From: Candidatus Nomurabacteria bacterium
GTDB taxonomy: Bacteria; Patescibacteriota; Minisyncoccia; Phycocordibacterales; SBAW01
Length of the DNA: 57,962 nucleotides
Direction: 5' to 3'
Assembly: GCA_943349675.1 (NCBI GenBank)
Contig: CALQZN010000001.1
Span: forward strand, 1-57,962
A program made the position numbers and the translations under genes. Of the stretch, positions 10,750 through 19,071 are shown one piece after another; within the stretch, counting starts at the first letter, position 1; each line of letters starts with the position of its first letter. The notes under the pieces were generated by a model. The model was not told the DNA's origin. It made no database searches and was given only the letters and a program-made list of their open reading frames with translations.

Positions 10750-11442
10750 ATGCGTCGAGATGCCCACTTAGCATCCGGTGAGACTTACCACATTTATAAT
10801 CGTGGCGCTCACAAACAAAGACTTTTTACCTGCAAAGAAGACTACGACCGTTTTTTGTTGCTTTTACATATAACCAATACAACAGAGCCAGTAGACACAC
10901 GAACTCTTTTTGAAAAATACAGAGGAAAACCTTTCGTGAATATATTTACGTCAGAGAAACCGGGAAAAACTCTTGTTGACGTACTAGCATTCTCTCTGCT
11001 GTCTAACCACTTTCATTTAATTTTGCGTCAAAAAGCTGACCACGGCATCAGCACGTTTCTTCGAAAAGTTTTGACCGGATACTCAATGTATTTCAATACA
11101 AAATATACCCACAGCGGTATTTTATCCCAAGGTCCATTTAAAAGTCGGCACATCGACGACCAAACTTACTTTCGTTATATTTTTTCGTATGTACATTTAA
11201 ACCCTCTTGACCGCCTTGAACCTTCTTGGAAGATGGGGGTATTTGCGAATAAAGATGCCGCTATACACTTCCTCAACACCTATAGATATTCAAGTTTTTA
11301 TGATTATTTCGTAGCCGAGAGACCCGAGAGGGCTATTCTTGCATATGATGAGCGGCCAGATTTTCTAAAAACACAAAATGATCTCGAGGAGTTTCTGGCC
11401 TGGTATGCCCCACCGCCTCTTACGAAGATTGGTCTCTTGTAA
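10750..11442 (+). CDS. REP-associated Y1 transposase (RAYT), HUH family
   Basis: The 230-residue protein has the Y1_Tnp/RAYT layout: N-terminal GETYHIYNRGAHKQRLF, the metal-binding HUH motif in SLLSNHFHLILR (His87 and His89), and candidate catalytic tyrosines in GYSMYFNTKYTHSG (Tyr111, Tyr114). RAYTs cut and join single-stranded DNA at palindromic REP sequences. The DnaA-box palindrome R1 lies just upstream and two similar elements are elsewhere in the window, so those are its likely partners. ATG 10750 was chosen over a GTG at 10699 because TATGAT lies exactly 6 bases upstream. It is alone on the plus strand among minus-strand surface genes, consistent with later acquisition. Confidence 0.9.
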   Translation: MRRDAHLASGETYHIYNRGAHKQRLFTCKEDYDRFLLLLHITNTTEPVDTRTLFEKYRGKPFVNIFTSEKPGKTLVDVLAFSLLSNHFHLILRQKADHGISTFLRKVLTGYSMYFNTKYTHSGILSQGPFKSRHIDDQTYFRYIFSYVHLNPLDRLEPSWKMGVFANKDAAIHFLNTYRYSSFYDYFVAERPERAILAYDERPDFLKTQNDLEEFLAWYAPPPLTKIGLL

Positions 11443-11450
11443 AACTCTAC

Positions 11451-12086
11451 CTAGCGGGAGCGCTTGATGGAGCGGGTGGAGCCCAAGATTGGCAAGTCGC
11501 CTTTTATTGGAACTGATGCGTTAATTGCCACAACTTCCAGCTGGACCTTTTGCCCTGCTTTTGCTTTTGCAGAAATATTTGCAGCAACCGTAAGCGTGAT
11601 CGATTGCCCAGGAGAGAGAATGATAGCGCTATCTAAATCTACCTGGCTGCCGCTGAGTGATTTTGGAGTACTGGCGGCAGTGTTGGCGCCCACAACCATA
11701 ACACCCTCAACATTAGTGTTTTTGCCTTTTCCTGTTTGCTCGACTGTAATACTGTAAATAGTTGCGGGCGCATTAGTGCTGTTGGTTAAGGCAAAAGTGG
11801 TAAAGGGTACCGCAGAGTCGCCCGGCACTACAGAAGTATTGTCTGGCCGTGTTGCTTCGACAAATGAGAGACTTCCAGAATGGGCGCCGGGCGCCACACC
11901 TGCCGAGCTTCCCATAAGTGCCCGCCACACACCCGCTATAGTTGCATCGTCTGCACCAAAAGAAACCAGCAACAACACTATTGCATTTGCTTGGCCAGGG
12001 GCGAGTGCTGCTTGGGCTGGCACCGCAAAACCACACACCCCTACCAAAAACAGCGCACCTAAAATATGAGAAGTGACGCGTCGCAT
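11451..12086 (-). CDS. Secreted surface protein with N-terminal SFGAD module
   Basis: The 211-residue protein has a signal peptide (MRRVTSHILGALFLVGVCGF, cleavage near AQA-ALA) and then LVSFGADDATIAGVWRALMG, a short helical module also present at the start of the 696-residue surface protein encoded at 12978-15068. The rest is an all-beta segment (TTFALTNSTNAPATIYSITVE and QVDLDSAIILSPGQSITLTV) like an immunoglobulin-type or S-layer beta domain. ATG 12086 is supported by TGG-TATACT 6 bases upstream. Function unknown; it probably sits on the cell surface with the larger protein. Confidence 0.7.
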   Translation of the reverse strand: MRRVTSHILGALFLVGVCGFAVPAQAALAPGQANAIVLLLVSFGADDATIAGVWRALMGSSAGVAPGAHSGSLSFVEATRPDNTSVVPGDSAVPFTTFALTNSTNAPATIYSITVEQTGKGKNTNVEGVMVVGANTAASTPKSLSGSQVDLDSAIILSPGQSITLTVAANISAKAKAGQKVQLEVVAINASVPIKGDLPILGSTRSIKRSR

Positions 12087-12113
12087 ACACCTAGTATACC
12101 AGAGCACTTCTAT

Positions 12114-12737
12114 TTATTTTGTGAACTTAAAAGAAGCCAGGATGGTGCGGTAGGCGTCGAGCGTTGCAGCCTCGTTGGCAACGTTTATTTCGTACCATAC
12201 ACCGTTGCGTTGAATTGGGATAATAAAGAACGAGCAGTCAGGGTCTGTTTTGGTTGGTTTGCAATCTAACCCATCTGGAAACATGTACGCAGTAGCAGCT
12301 TGCCCACCCACCGTCACCGTTTCAGTTTTTGAAGTTTGGTTTTTGATGGTACGCTCTTTACGATTGATAGTTACAGAAAATCTCTGGGGCGAAAACGGCT
12401 TTGTGTCGTGCACACTCACAATAGAGGGCATGTTGTTTTGAGCATCCACCATAGAAGTTTCGGGCTCTAGTACCCAACTGGATGGGTACGCGAAAGAGTA
12501 ACCAAAAGCAGCATTTGTGTACGTTTTTGTATTTGCAGCAGGGGCTGTAGTCGAAGATGGAGCAGGGGCGGCAGTAGACGCCGCACTCGTACTCGTACTC
12601 GCCACTGGAGACGCTTCTGGCACAGTAGCAACCACACCTACGTTATTAGTTGCAGGTTTTTGCATCTTAGCTACGAAGAAAATCCCAAGCCCTAAAACTA
12701 CACACGCTGCAATAACAACCATCGTTTTTTGATTCAT
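12114..12737 (-). CDS. Membrane-anchored PsbP-like protein
   Basis: The 207-residue protein has a single N-terminal membrane helix (MVVIAACVVLGLGIFFVA), a long Ser/Thr/Ala/Pro linker, and a globular domain starting FGYSFAYPSSWVLEPE. That opening is characteristic of PsbP/MOG1-like domains, which are frequent in CPR exported proteins and of unknown role there. Two Cys residues (LDCKPTKTDPDCSFF) could form a disulphide outside the cell. ATG 12737 is preceded at 6 bases by TGG-TAGGAT, so the GGAGGT between them need not act as a ribosome site. It lies 27 bases upstream of the 211-residue gene on the same strand. Confidence 0.7.
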   Translation of the reverse strand: MNQKTMVVIAACVVLGLGIFFVAKMQKPATNNVGVVATVPEASPVASTSTSAASTAAPAPSSTTAPAANTKTYTNAAFGYSFAYPSSWVLEPETSMVDAQNNMPSIVSVHDTKPFSPQRFSVTINRKERTIKNQTSKTETVTVGGQAATAYMFPDGLDCKPTKTDPDCSFFIIPIQRNGVWYEINVANEAATLDAYRTILASFKFTK

Positions 12738-12778
12738 ACCTCCATCCTACCACTTTTGGAAAGGCGTGCTTTGTGTAA

Positions 12779-12839
12779 AAAGTTATCCACAGTTCTGTCT
12801 ACGAAGGTCAGTCCTTTGTAAGCCTGGGTGTGGATAAGT
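12779..12839. repeat. DnaA-box palindrome R2
   Basis: The outer boxes TTATCCACA and TGTGGATAA match R1, but the inner palindrome (CTACGAAGG, TCAGT, CCTTTGTAAG) is inverted relative to R1. The flip of the centre while the arms keep their order is what cutting and rejoining of a hairpin could give. It lies in the 240-base gap between the PsbP-like gene and the surface-protein terminator. Confidence 0.75.
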
Positions 12840-12884
12840 CAAAAAATGGAAGGAGACCGCGGAAATAGAGCAGCGCACACAAAA

Positions 12885-12916
12885 CAAAAAACCACCCCTT
12901 TCGGAGTGGTTTTTTG
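12885..12916 (-). terminator. Terminator after the surface-layer gene
   Basis: ACCACCCC and GGAGTGGT form a stem with one mismatch around TTTC, with A-run and T-run flanks. It is about 60 bases past the stop of the 696-residue protein and can act in both directions. Confidence 0.8.
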
Positions 12917-12977
12917 TTGAACATCTTGAGACTAGGTAAACCTATTCTCAATCTGCATCAAGCAGTAGCTATTGCTA

Positions 12978-15068
12978 TTACTGGATGTAGAGACCTGTAA
13001 GGGTGTTCGTATTGAACGAACCAAGGTCGAAGTTGTAGAGATTCGCAGTAGCGTCCTGGCTAGTGGTATCCCATGAGAAGCCGGTGAGTTTAACACCCGC
13101 GTTCACATTGTCGCCACCCGCAGGGATAGATACTGTGAAGGTGAAGTTACGAGTCTCGCCAGCGTCAAGCACAAAACGCTTGTCGCCACTGTTGAGAACG
13201 TCGTTACTATCTGAACTATCTGCAGTAACGATACCTGTACCGTAAGCGGTAAAGCCTGAGGTTGTGGTACCGGTTGTTGAATCAGTGGTGGTTGCCCATG
13301 TCACTGTTCCAGCTGCAGCAGGAATACCAGCTGCTACGTCACCGTCAAAGTAGGCGGTGTCGTCACCATTGTTGGTAACTGAGAACTTGATAGTGAAGTC
13401 AGCAACGTCCGGAGCATTTGCAATAGAACCAACAGTTTTAGTTGCTGTTGAGCTCTTGTAGGTAACCGTTATACCGTTTTCACTATAGAACGACTGCGCA
13501 TTGCCGCCAGCTGCACCAGATGGAGTAACTGTCTCACCGTTATCATCTTCAACATCCCAAGCAACGAGACTTGAAGTTGTAGAAGCGGTCAAAGAGTCAC
13601 CATTGTCTGGCTCACCAGTGTCAGTGTCGAAGATGTCAACAACGATCGAGAAGTTCTCGGTATCGCCTTTAGCAATTTCGATGTCAACGTTGTCAAAGAC
13701 AACTTCTTCGTATGTGCCTGCACTTGCAGGAACGTTTTCAGTCTTAACAAGAGTCGAGCCCTTCATAAGGTGTACGCGCTTGACGATATCGCCAACGTTT
13801 GTTGCACCAGAAACTAGGAGACCAACTGGCATGTCCTCAATGTGAACATCCTGGTCGTCAGCCTCAAGCTCGAACTCAAGAACAGTTACGTCTTCTGTAT
13901 CGGAAGTGTCATCAACAACCACGAGGCCAGCCTCTGGACTGTCATCGCCTTCACGAATAGTAAGCGTACCTGTGTCAGATGCGGTAACTGAGAATGTCTC
14001 GTAGTCACCTGAACCATCAAGGCTGTAACCGCCGTCATACGTTTCAGAGATACCTACAGCGTCAACTGCACGAATGCCAGTATCATCGATACCAACTTCG
14101 AGTACAGTTGCTACGTCACCAGTGTCAATGTTGTTGACAGCAGAAACCGCTACGTACATATCAGCTGTTTTACCTTCACGCACGATGCCTTTCAAGCCAG
14201 TGAAGCGTGCCTCAAAAAGGTCGCTTGTACTTGAATCCTCCTCAATGTCACTAACGTCGACAGTTGCGAGTTTTTTACCATCGAGCCAAAGAGATACTTC
14301 GGTGATGTAGTCATCGAGCTGTGTGCTTTCGCCACCAGTTGCGTCATCAAGGTCAATGAGAACGTCAACACGTTCAATCATCATGTCAGAATCCTCAGCC
14401 TCGAGTTCGAGACCAAGAACTTGTACATCTTCATCGCCTTCATCAACATCACTCTCGACGTCGCCAAGAAGGCCGTTTACATCAAGAGTACCTTCACCGC
14501 CCTGAAGACCTGTTGGGGTTGTAGGGGTAGTTGGGTTAACAGGTGTACCTGGAGTTGTGCCCGAGCACTTTGCAGCAATAGTTGTGCGAGTTACTGGACC
14601 AACATACCCAGCTGCTGGGGTGATAGCGTTTGCAGTCTGGAACTTGATAACCGCAGCGCGAGTTGCAGGACCAAAGGTTGAGGTCTCCATACCTGGAGAA
14701 CCAGCACCTGTAGCTGCTACTTGGGTTGCAGCGCTCATGTTCAAGAATTTCTGGAGGGCCATAACATCAGCGCCGGTTGCACCGACAGTGAGGTCGCGGG
14801 TCCATACAGAAGCGTTACATGCCATAGAGCCACCTGTTGATGGAGTTGTTGGCATTGTAGGCGCTGTGCCATTAAGAGAAGCTTGAACGTTTGCGATAGT
14901 TGCAGCGTCAGCACCAAAAGACTGGAGAAGTCCGATGATACTGCTTATTTGACCTGAGGTCAGTGCTGCTGCGCGAACTGGAGCTGCTGCGCCAAGCACA
15001 AGTGCAAAGGCGACCGCGACACCAGCAGCTACAGCAACGAGTTTTGTGTAACTGTGAGTAATAGTCAT
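12978..15068 (-). CDS. Probable surface-layer protein with peptidoglycan-binding domain
   Basis: The 696-residue acidic protein has a signal peptide (LVAVAAGVAVAFALVLGAAA), the SFGAD module (IIGLLQSFGADAATIANVQA), a Pro/Thr linker, and a PG_binding_1 domain (about residues 95-165: LTVGATGADVMALQKFLN through FGPATRAAVIKFQ). The remaining 500 residues are Asp/Thr-rich beta repeats (VLGLELEAEDSDMMIERV, VLEFELEADDQDVHIEDM), like S-layer and adhesin domains. It probably coats the cell, held by the wall-binding domain. ATG 15068 is chosen over a TTG start upstream; no -10 sits close before it. A leader of several hundred bases precedes it, unlike most genes here. Confidence 0.75.
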   Translation of the reverse strand: MTITHSYTKLVAVAAGVAVAFALVLGAAAPVRAAALTSGQISSIIGLLQSFGADAATIANVQASLNGTAPTMPTTPSTGGSMACNASVWTRDLTVGATGADVMALQKFLNMSAATQVAATGAGSPGMETSTFGPATRAAVIKFQTANAITPAAGYVGPVTRTTIAAKCSGTTPGTPVNPTTPTTPTGLQGGEGTLDVNGLLGDVESDVDEGDEDVQVLGLELEAEDSDMMIERVDVLIDLDDATGGESTQLDDYITEVSLWLDGKKLATVDVSDIEEDSSTSDLFEARFTGLKGIVREGKTADMYVAVSAVNNIDTGDVATVLEVGIDDTGIRAVDAVGISETYDGGYSLDGSGDYETFSVTASDTGTLTIREGDDSPEAGLVVVDDTSDTEDVTVLEFELEADDQDVHIEDMPVGLLVSGATNVGDIVKRVHLMKGSTLVKTENVPASAGTYEEVVFDNVDIEIAKGDTENFSIVVDIFDTDTGEPDNGDSLTASTTSSLVAWDVEDDNGETVTPSGAAGGNAQSFYSENGITVTYKSSTATKTVGSIANAPDVADFTIKFSVTNNGDDTAYFDGDVAAGIPAAAGTVTWATTTDSTTGTTTSGFTAYGTGIVTADSSDSNDVLNSGDKRFVLDAGETRNFTFTVSIPAGGDNVNAGVKLTGFSWDTTSQDATANLYNFDLGSFNTNTLTGLYIQ

Positions 15069-15592
15069 ATTTTCTAATTCGAACAATTAATAATTACTTG
15101 TAAACGACGAGTAATGAGAACCGAACAGGTCTACCCGGCTTGCACGTTGCGACACGCAACTTTCTCTCTTTATCTCCTATTAAAGAAGGAGGGAAAGCCG
15201 TAGTCGCCAAAGCGCTAGCGTTTGGTAGCAAAAATGGTAGGGGAGTTTCAGTCGTTTGCATCCGTGGGCGGGACAAGGAATTTCTGTACGTACATCCAAA
15301 GTTTATGACGCAGTAAGTAGAGACTACTTACAACGCGCTTTGGGAATCTGCTTTGTTTATTCTGTTGTCAACGAACAATTCATGCAGTCTTAATCTACAG
15401 ACTCGAATTGCCGACATTTAGTCGCTACACCACAGTATATGGTGCGTTTGTGTAGAACTGCAAAAATACCCTGTGGACAACAGCACAAAGGCCGGCTTGA
15501 CCGGCGCCCCAGATATGCAGCTTCCACGTGCTCCAAATCTACATGAAACTGGGCGCATGGTCAACGCCAAACTGAGCCACAGGACTTGACTC
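15069..15592 (-). other. Gene-free 0.5-kb leader of the surface-layer gene
   Basis: No convincing gene lies here. Several hairpins are visible: GTTGCG/CGCAAC (15146-15160), a near-palindrome around AGCGCTAGCG (15207-15225), and GTAAGTAG/CTACTTAC (15313-15331). TTGACA at 15366-15371 (minus) could be a -35 but no good -10 follows. The likeliest reading is a long structured 5' untranslated region that stabilises or regulates an abundant mRNA. I could not match it to a known riboswitch. Confidence 0.4.
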
Positions 15593-16318
15593 TTACAAAA
15601 TAGGGACGTACAGACTCCAGCGCCGCTCACCAACCTTCTGTATGACCTTTTGCTGCACAAGGACAGCTAGCTCTCGCTGTATGGTTTTCTCGCTACATCC
15701 CTGCACCACGCGGGCAATGTCTTTTATAGAAACACCCTTATTTTTGAGCACAAAATCACGTATACGTTCCGTGCGCTCTTGCTGTCCTTTAGATACAAGT
15801 TTTTGAGTATCCTGACTTTTAAAAACATTGTGTCCTTTACTGTCCTTTATAGGCTCTGCCTGCAGTAGGCCAGCCCCCAGTGCGTTGCTTTGGCCTTGCT
15901 CCACCTGCGGCACCGCAAAGTCCTGCGCTGATGCAAAAGGGGAGAGGCGAACACTTGCGGCAAACTTCTCTATCAACGCCTCGTATTCTTGCGCGAGTAT
16001 CTGTGCATTTTCTTTTACAATAACGCCATTGGTTTGCAAAAGACGGATGCTCGATAGGAGCACGAGGAGGTCTGCGAGTACTGACTCTGCGCTAACGTTA
16101 CCCAAGGCAAAATATGCAATTTGCCTGGGCAACATCCCGGCTGAACGAGAAAGTTCTACTAACTCCCCTCGCCTGCCTTCTGAGACACTATTAGACAACG
16201 CAATAAGAACGTGGGCAATTTTTTCTGACTTTAAAAAACAAAAGTACCAATCACCGCGTCCTTTAAAAAGGGCTGATTCTACTGCAAATTCATGGAAGTT
16301 TTTTTTGTTATCAGACAC
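15593..16318 (-). CDS. DeoR-like helix-turn-helix regulator
   Basis: The 241-residue protein has a C-terminal winged helix (about 180-240: ERIRDFVLKNKGVSIKDIARVV, then CSEKTIQRELAVLVQQKVIQKVGERRWSLY), close to DeoR-type HTH domains. The N-terminal half is helical (FAVESALFKGRGDWYFCFLKSEKIAHVL) and resembles four-helix-bundle proteins; that is a guess. The start is GTG 16318, giving MSDNKKNFHEF. It is divergent from ftsK with 155 bases between them and lies upstream of the surface-layer leader, so it could regulate either. No ligand is apparent. Confidence 0.65.
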   Translation of the reverse strand: MSDNKKNFHEFAVESALFKGRGDWYFCFLKSEKIAHVLIALSNSVSEGRRGELVELSRSAGMLPRQIAYFALGNVSAESVLADLLVLLSSIRLLQTNGVIVKENAQILAQEYEALIEKFAASVRLSPFASAQDFAVPQVEQGQSNALGAGLLQAEPIKDSKGHNVFKSQDTQKLVSKGQQERTERIRDFVLKNKGVSIKDIARVVQGCSEKTIQRELAVLVQQKVIQKVGERRWSLYVPIL

Positions 16319-16458
16319 AGTTTTGTCTCTTATTTGACCTTAATCTATACTTAACGACCTTTACATTGTCTCAGACGTCTTTTTATACTCTGTGTCCTTG
16401 AGTATACCGGCCCTTTAGAGCGAGCGCAAAATTTTCTAAACACTTCCATGACTCGTGG

Positions 16459-16464
16459 TAGAAT
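16459..16464 (+). promoter_or_regulatory. ftsK extended -10 promoter
   Basis: TGG followed by TAGAAT lies 9 bases before the ftsK ATG. With a normal start distance the mRNA would begin within a few bases of the ATG, leaving no room for a ribosome-binding site. No good -35 is seen. Confidence 0.55.
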
Positions 16465-16473
16465 TGGCTGAAT

Positions 16474-18690
16474 ATGGCTCGCAAAAGCAGTAAACAAAAA
16501 GAACGCACAGCGGGGCTTCCTGCTGCAACCAAGCGCGCCATTGTGGTGGTGCTGTTGTTTATATTGGGTATCTTTTTAACCCTCGCCGCATTTGGTGCGG
16601 CAGGCATCGCAGGCTCAGACGCCTATCGACTTTTTGCGTATCTACTTGGTGTTGGATATTTTTTGTTGCCGGTGCTTTTTTTCGTACTTGCGGGCACCGC
16701 ACTTAAGGCAGAGGCAACCGGGTTTACACCCCTTAAAATTGGCGCGAGCGTGCTTTTTATTTTGGCAGGTCTTGGATTTATCGACATTATTGCTGGAAAA
16801 GGCGGGCTCGTGGGCAGCGCTATAGGAAACCCTGCAGTGCACTTTCTTGATATCTATGCAGCACTCATTGTGCTCGGCGGACTTTCACTCACTTCTCTTC
16901 TTATCATCCTTGAAGGGAAATTGTCGCTTCAAATACTAGGAGAAGCAGCAGAGTCTCCTAGATTCGCTGGCCTTTGGGAACGTATCCGTGGCAAAAAAGA
17001 TGATATAGACCCAGCGATCGCAAACCTTCCAGAGCTAGAAGATGAGGCGGAAGATCAACAAGAGGGGAGCTACGAAGAAGAACAAGGAGGGGCAGAACAG
17101 CCCACACCTCGACGCGTCGCGACGGCAACGCCCGATAGAGAAACGCAGGCGCGGAACTCTGCTGCAGTGCTTAAAAGTTTGCTTGGCCAATACACTCCCC
17201 CACCCCTTTCTCTTTTAGAGCGAGACAAAGGCCGCCCTGGAGTAGGAGACATAAAAGCCAACGCAAATATTATTAAACGCACGTTAGCCAACTTTGGCAT
17301 CGTGGTCGAGTTGGACGAAATATCTATTGGACCATCAGTTACAAGGTACGCTATTAAACCAGCCGAAGGTGTACGCCTGCAAAAAATAGTCGGTCTGCAA
17401 ACTAACCTAGAATTGGCGCTCGCCGCACACCCTGTGCGCATCGAGGCCCCAATACCAGGCAAGTCATTGGTTGGTATTGAGGTGCCCAACTCTGCCAAAG
17501 TGACCGTTGGGCTAGGTACGCTTTTGGAAGCGCAAGAATTTAATGACTCACACAAACCACTTCTTGTAGCACTGGGGCGTGACATCGCAGGAGGATCGCA
17601 TTTTGGCAACGTTGCAAAAATGCCACACATGCTTATTGCTGGCGCCACAGGCTCGGGCAAATCGGTCACTATACACGCCATAATTAACTCATTGCTGTAC
17701 CGCTGTGGCCCACAACAACTGCGTTTTTTGATGATTGACCCTAAGCGCGTGGAACTTACTCTGTACAACAAACTCCCACACCTCCTGACCCCTGTTATTA
17801 CCGACCCCAAACGCGCAATTATGGCACTACGTTGGGCCGGCAAAGAAATGGATCGCCGCTACAATATTTTAGAAGCTGAGCGTGTGCGCGATATAGAGTC
17901 GTACCATCAAAATGTCCTTACCCCAGCGCTCGAGAAGCTCCGCAAAAAAGGGACCCCAGACGAAGGAGACGTGGTACCGGAAGCTATGCCATACATTGTG
18001 GTTGTTATCGATGAGTTGGCGGATATTATGCAAACCTTCCCGCGCGAACTTGAGGCTGCTATTGTGCGGCTTGCGCAGATGAGCCGCGCTGTGGGTATAC
18101 ACCTTATGCTTTCGACCCAACGCCCAAGCGTTAACGTTATAACCGGCTTAATCAAAGCAAACGTCCCCGCCCGCTTAGCTCTGCAAGTCGCCAGCCAGAT
18201 AGACTCGCGCACGATACTCGACCAAGGTGGAGCAGAAAAATTACTGGGCGCCGGCGACATGTTGTACCTAGGCGGAGAAATGGGTAAACCAATACGCCTC
18301 CAGAGTGCGTTTATTGGTGAAGCGGAGGTTAAAAAAGTGACTGACTTTATCGCCGAGCATAACGACGACGAGTTGCCTGTCGACATCACCGCGCCAGCGC
18401 CCGGAGTGACCAGCATTTCACTCACTGACTCGCCCGCAAGTGGCGGAGGGTTTGATGACGATGTAGACGACGACATGTACGAAGCTGCCCGCGCCGCCGT
18501 ACTGGAAGCAGGCAAAGCCTCGACCTCGTACATCCAGCGGAAGTTACGTGTTGGCTACGCCCGCGCAGCACGACTGGTCGACATGCTCGAAGAGCGCGGC
18601 GTCATAGGCCCGGGTGACGGCGCAAAACCACGCGAAGTGCTCCAGCGAGGCCCCACAGCAGGAGACACCCCACCTACCGATGCGGAATAG
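16474..18690 (+). CDS. ftsK: DNA translocase FtsK/SpoIIIE
   Basis: The 738-residue protein has four N-terminal membrane helices (to about residue 150), a short acidic/Pro linker (much shorter than in E. coli), and the motor domain with Walker A GATGSGKSV and Walker B VVVIDELADIM, then LAQMSRAVGIHLMLSTQRPS. The C-terminal gamma winged helix (STSYIQRKLRVGYARAARLVDMLEERGVIG) reads KOPS DNA sites. FtsK pumps chromosome ends apart at the septum. It starts at ATG 16474 after a TGG-TAGAAT element and is followed by two overlapping or adjacent genes, so ftsK, the 128-residue gene and recA probably form one operon. Confidence 0.95.
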   Translation: MARKSSKQKERTAGLPAATKRAIVVVLLFILGIFLTLAAFGAAGIAGSDAYRLFAYLLGVGYFLLPVLFFVLAGTALKAEATGFTPLKIGASVLFILAGLGFIDIIAGKGGLVGSAIGNPAVHFLDIYAALIVLGGLSLTSLLIILEGKLSLQILGEAAESPRFAGLWERIRGKKDDIDPAIANLPELEDEAEDQQEGSYEEEQGGAEQPTPRRVATATPDRETQARNSAAVLKSLLGQYTPPPLSLLERDKGRPGVGDIKANANIIKRTLANFGIVVELDEISIGPSVTRYAIKPAEGVRLQKIVGLQTNLELALAAHPVRIEAPIPGKSLVGIEVPNSAKVTVGLGTLLEAQEFNDSHKPLLVALGRDIAGGSHFGNVAKMPHMLIAGATGSGKSVTIHAIINSLLYRCGPQQLRFLMIDPKRVELTLYNKLPHLLTPVITDPKRAIMALRWAGKEMDRRYNILEAERVRDIESYHQNVLTPALEKLRKKGTPDEGDVVPEAMPYIVVVIDELADIMQTFPRELEAAIVRLAQMSRAVGIHLMLSTQRPSVNVITGLIKANVPARLALQVASQIDSRTILDQGGAEKLLGAGDMLYLGGEMGKPIRLQSAFIGEAEVKKVTDFIAEHNDDELPVDITAPAPGVTSISLTDSPASGGGFDDDVDDDMYEAARAAVLEAGKASTSYIQRKLRVGYARAARLVDMLEERGVIGPGDGAKPREVLQRGPTAGDTPPTDAE

Positions 18691-19066
18691 TCGCCCACAC
18701 GTACGCGATTCTTCCAAATGGGTCGTGACGTCTGTGTTCATTTTTTGTGCTCTTACGGTTGTTGGGTACGGCCTATTTGAAGGGCGGCGACTACTCCAAG
18801 GCCCCAAAATAAGCATTTACTCCCCCACAGACGGCTCGTCCACGTCGACCACCGCCGTTTTGGTTAGCGGAGTAGCCCATAACGTGTCTTTTTTGACCTT
18901 GGACGACCAACCTGCATTTACGGACGAGTCAGGCTATTTTGCGGTCACACTCTCCCCGCCCCCGGGGTATACTGTAGTGACCGTGGCGGCAGTAGACAGG
19001 TTTGGCCGCCGGGCGTCCAAAAGTGTTTCGTTAAACGTTTTTAATTATTGTCCTAATGCTACATAA
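18680..19066 (+). CDS. Membrane-anchored Ig-like domain protein
   Basis: The 128-residue protein has one N-terminal helix (SKWVVTSVFIFCALTVVGYGLF) and an outside beta domain (PKISIYSPTDGSSTSTTAVL through FAVTLSPPPGYTVVTVAAVD and FGRRASKSVSLNV), the pattern of glucodextranase-like or bacterial Ig-like folds. Its ATG at 18680 overlaps the last codons of ftsK, so it is translationally coupled. An upstream in-frame ATG at 18614 lies deep in ftsK and is unlikely. Function unknown; the link to ftsK and recA may be only shared transcription. Confidence 0.65.
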   Translation: MRNSRPHVRDSSKWVVTSVFIFCALTVVGYGLFEGRRLLQGPKISIYSPTDGSSTSTTAVLVSGVAHNVSFLTLDDQPAFTDESGYFAVTLSPPPGYTVVTVAAVDRFGRRASKSVSLNVFNYCPNAT

Positions 19067-19071
19067 ATCGC

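Noticed and set aside
15390..15440. tRNA-like fold in the surface-gene leader
   Set aside because: Some stem-like pairs occur, but no acceptor stem or T arm can be made.
17070..17843. 257-codon frame antisense to ftsK
   Set aside because: The plus strand encodes the FtsK motor with Walker motifs in the same DNA; this is a shadow frame.
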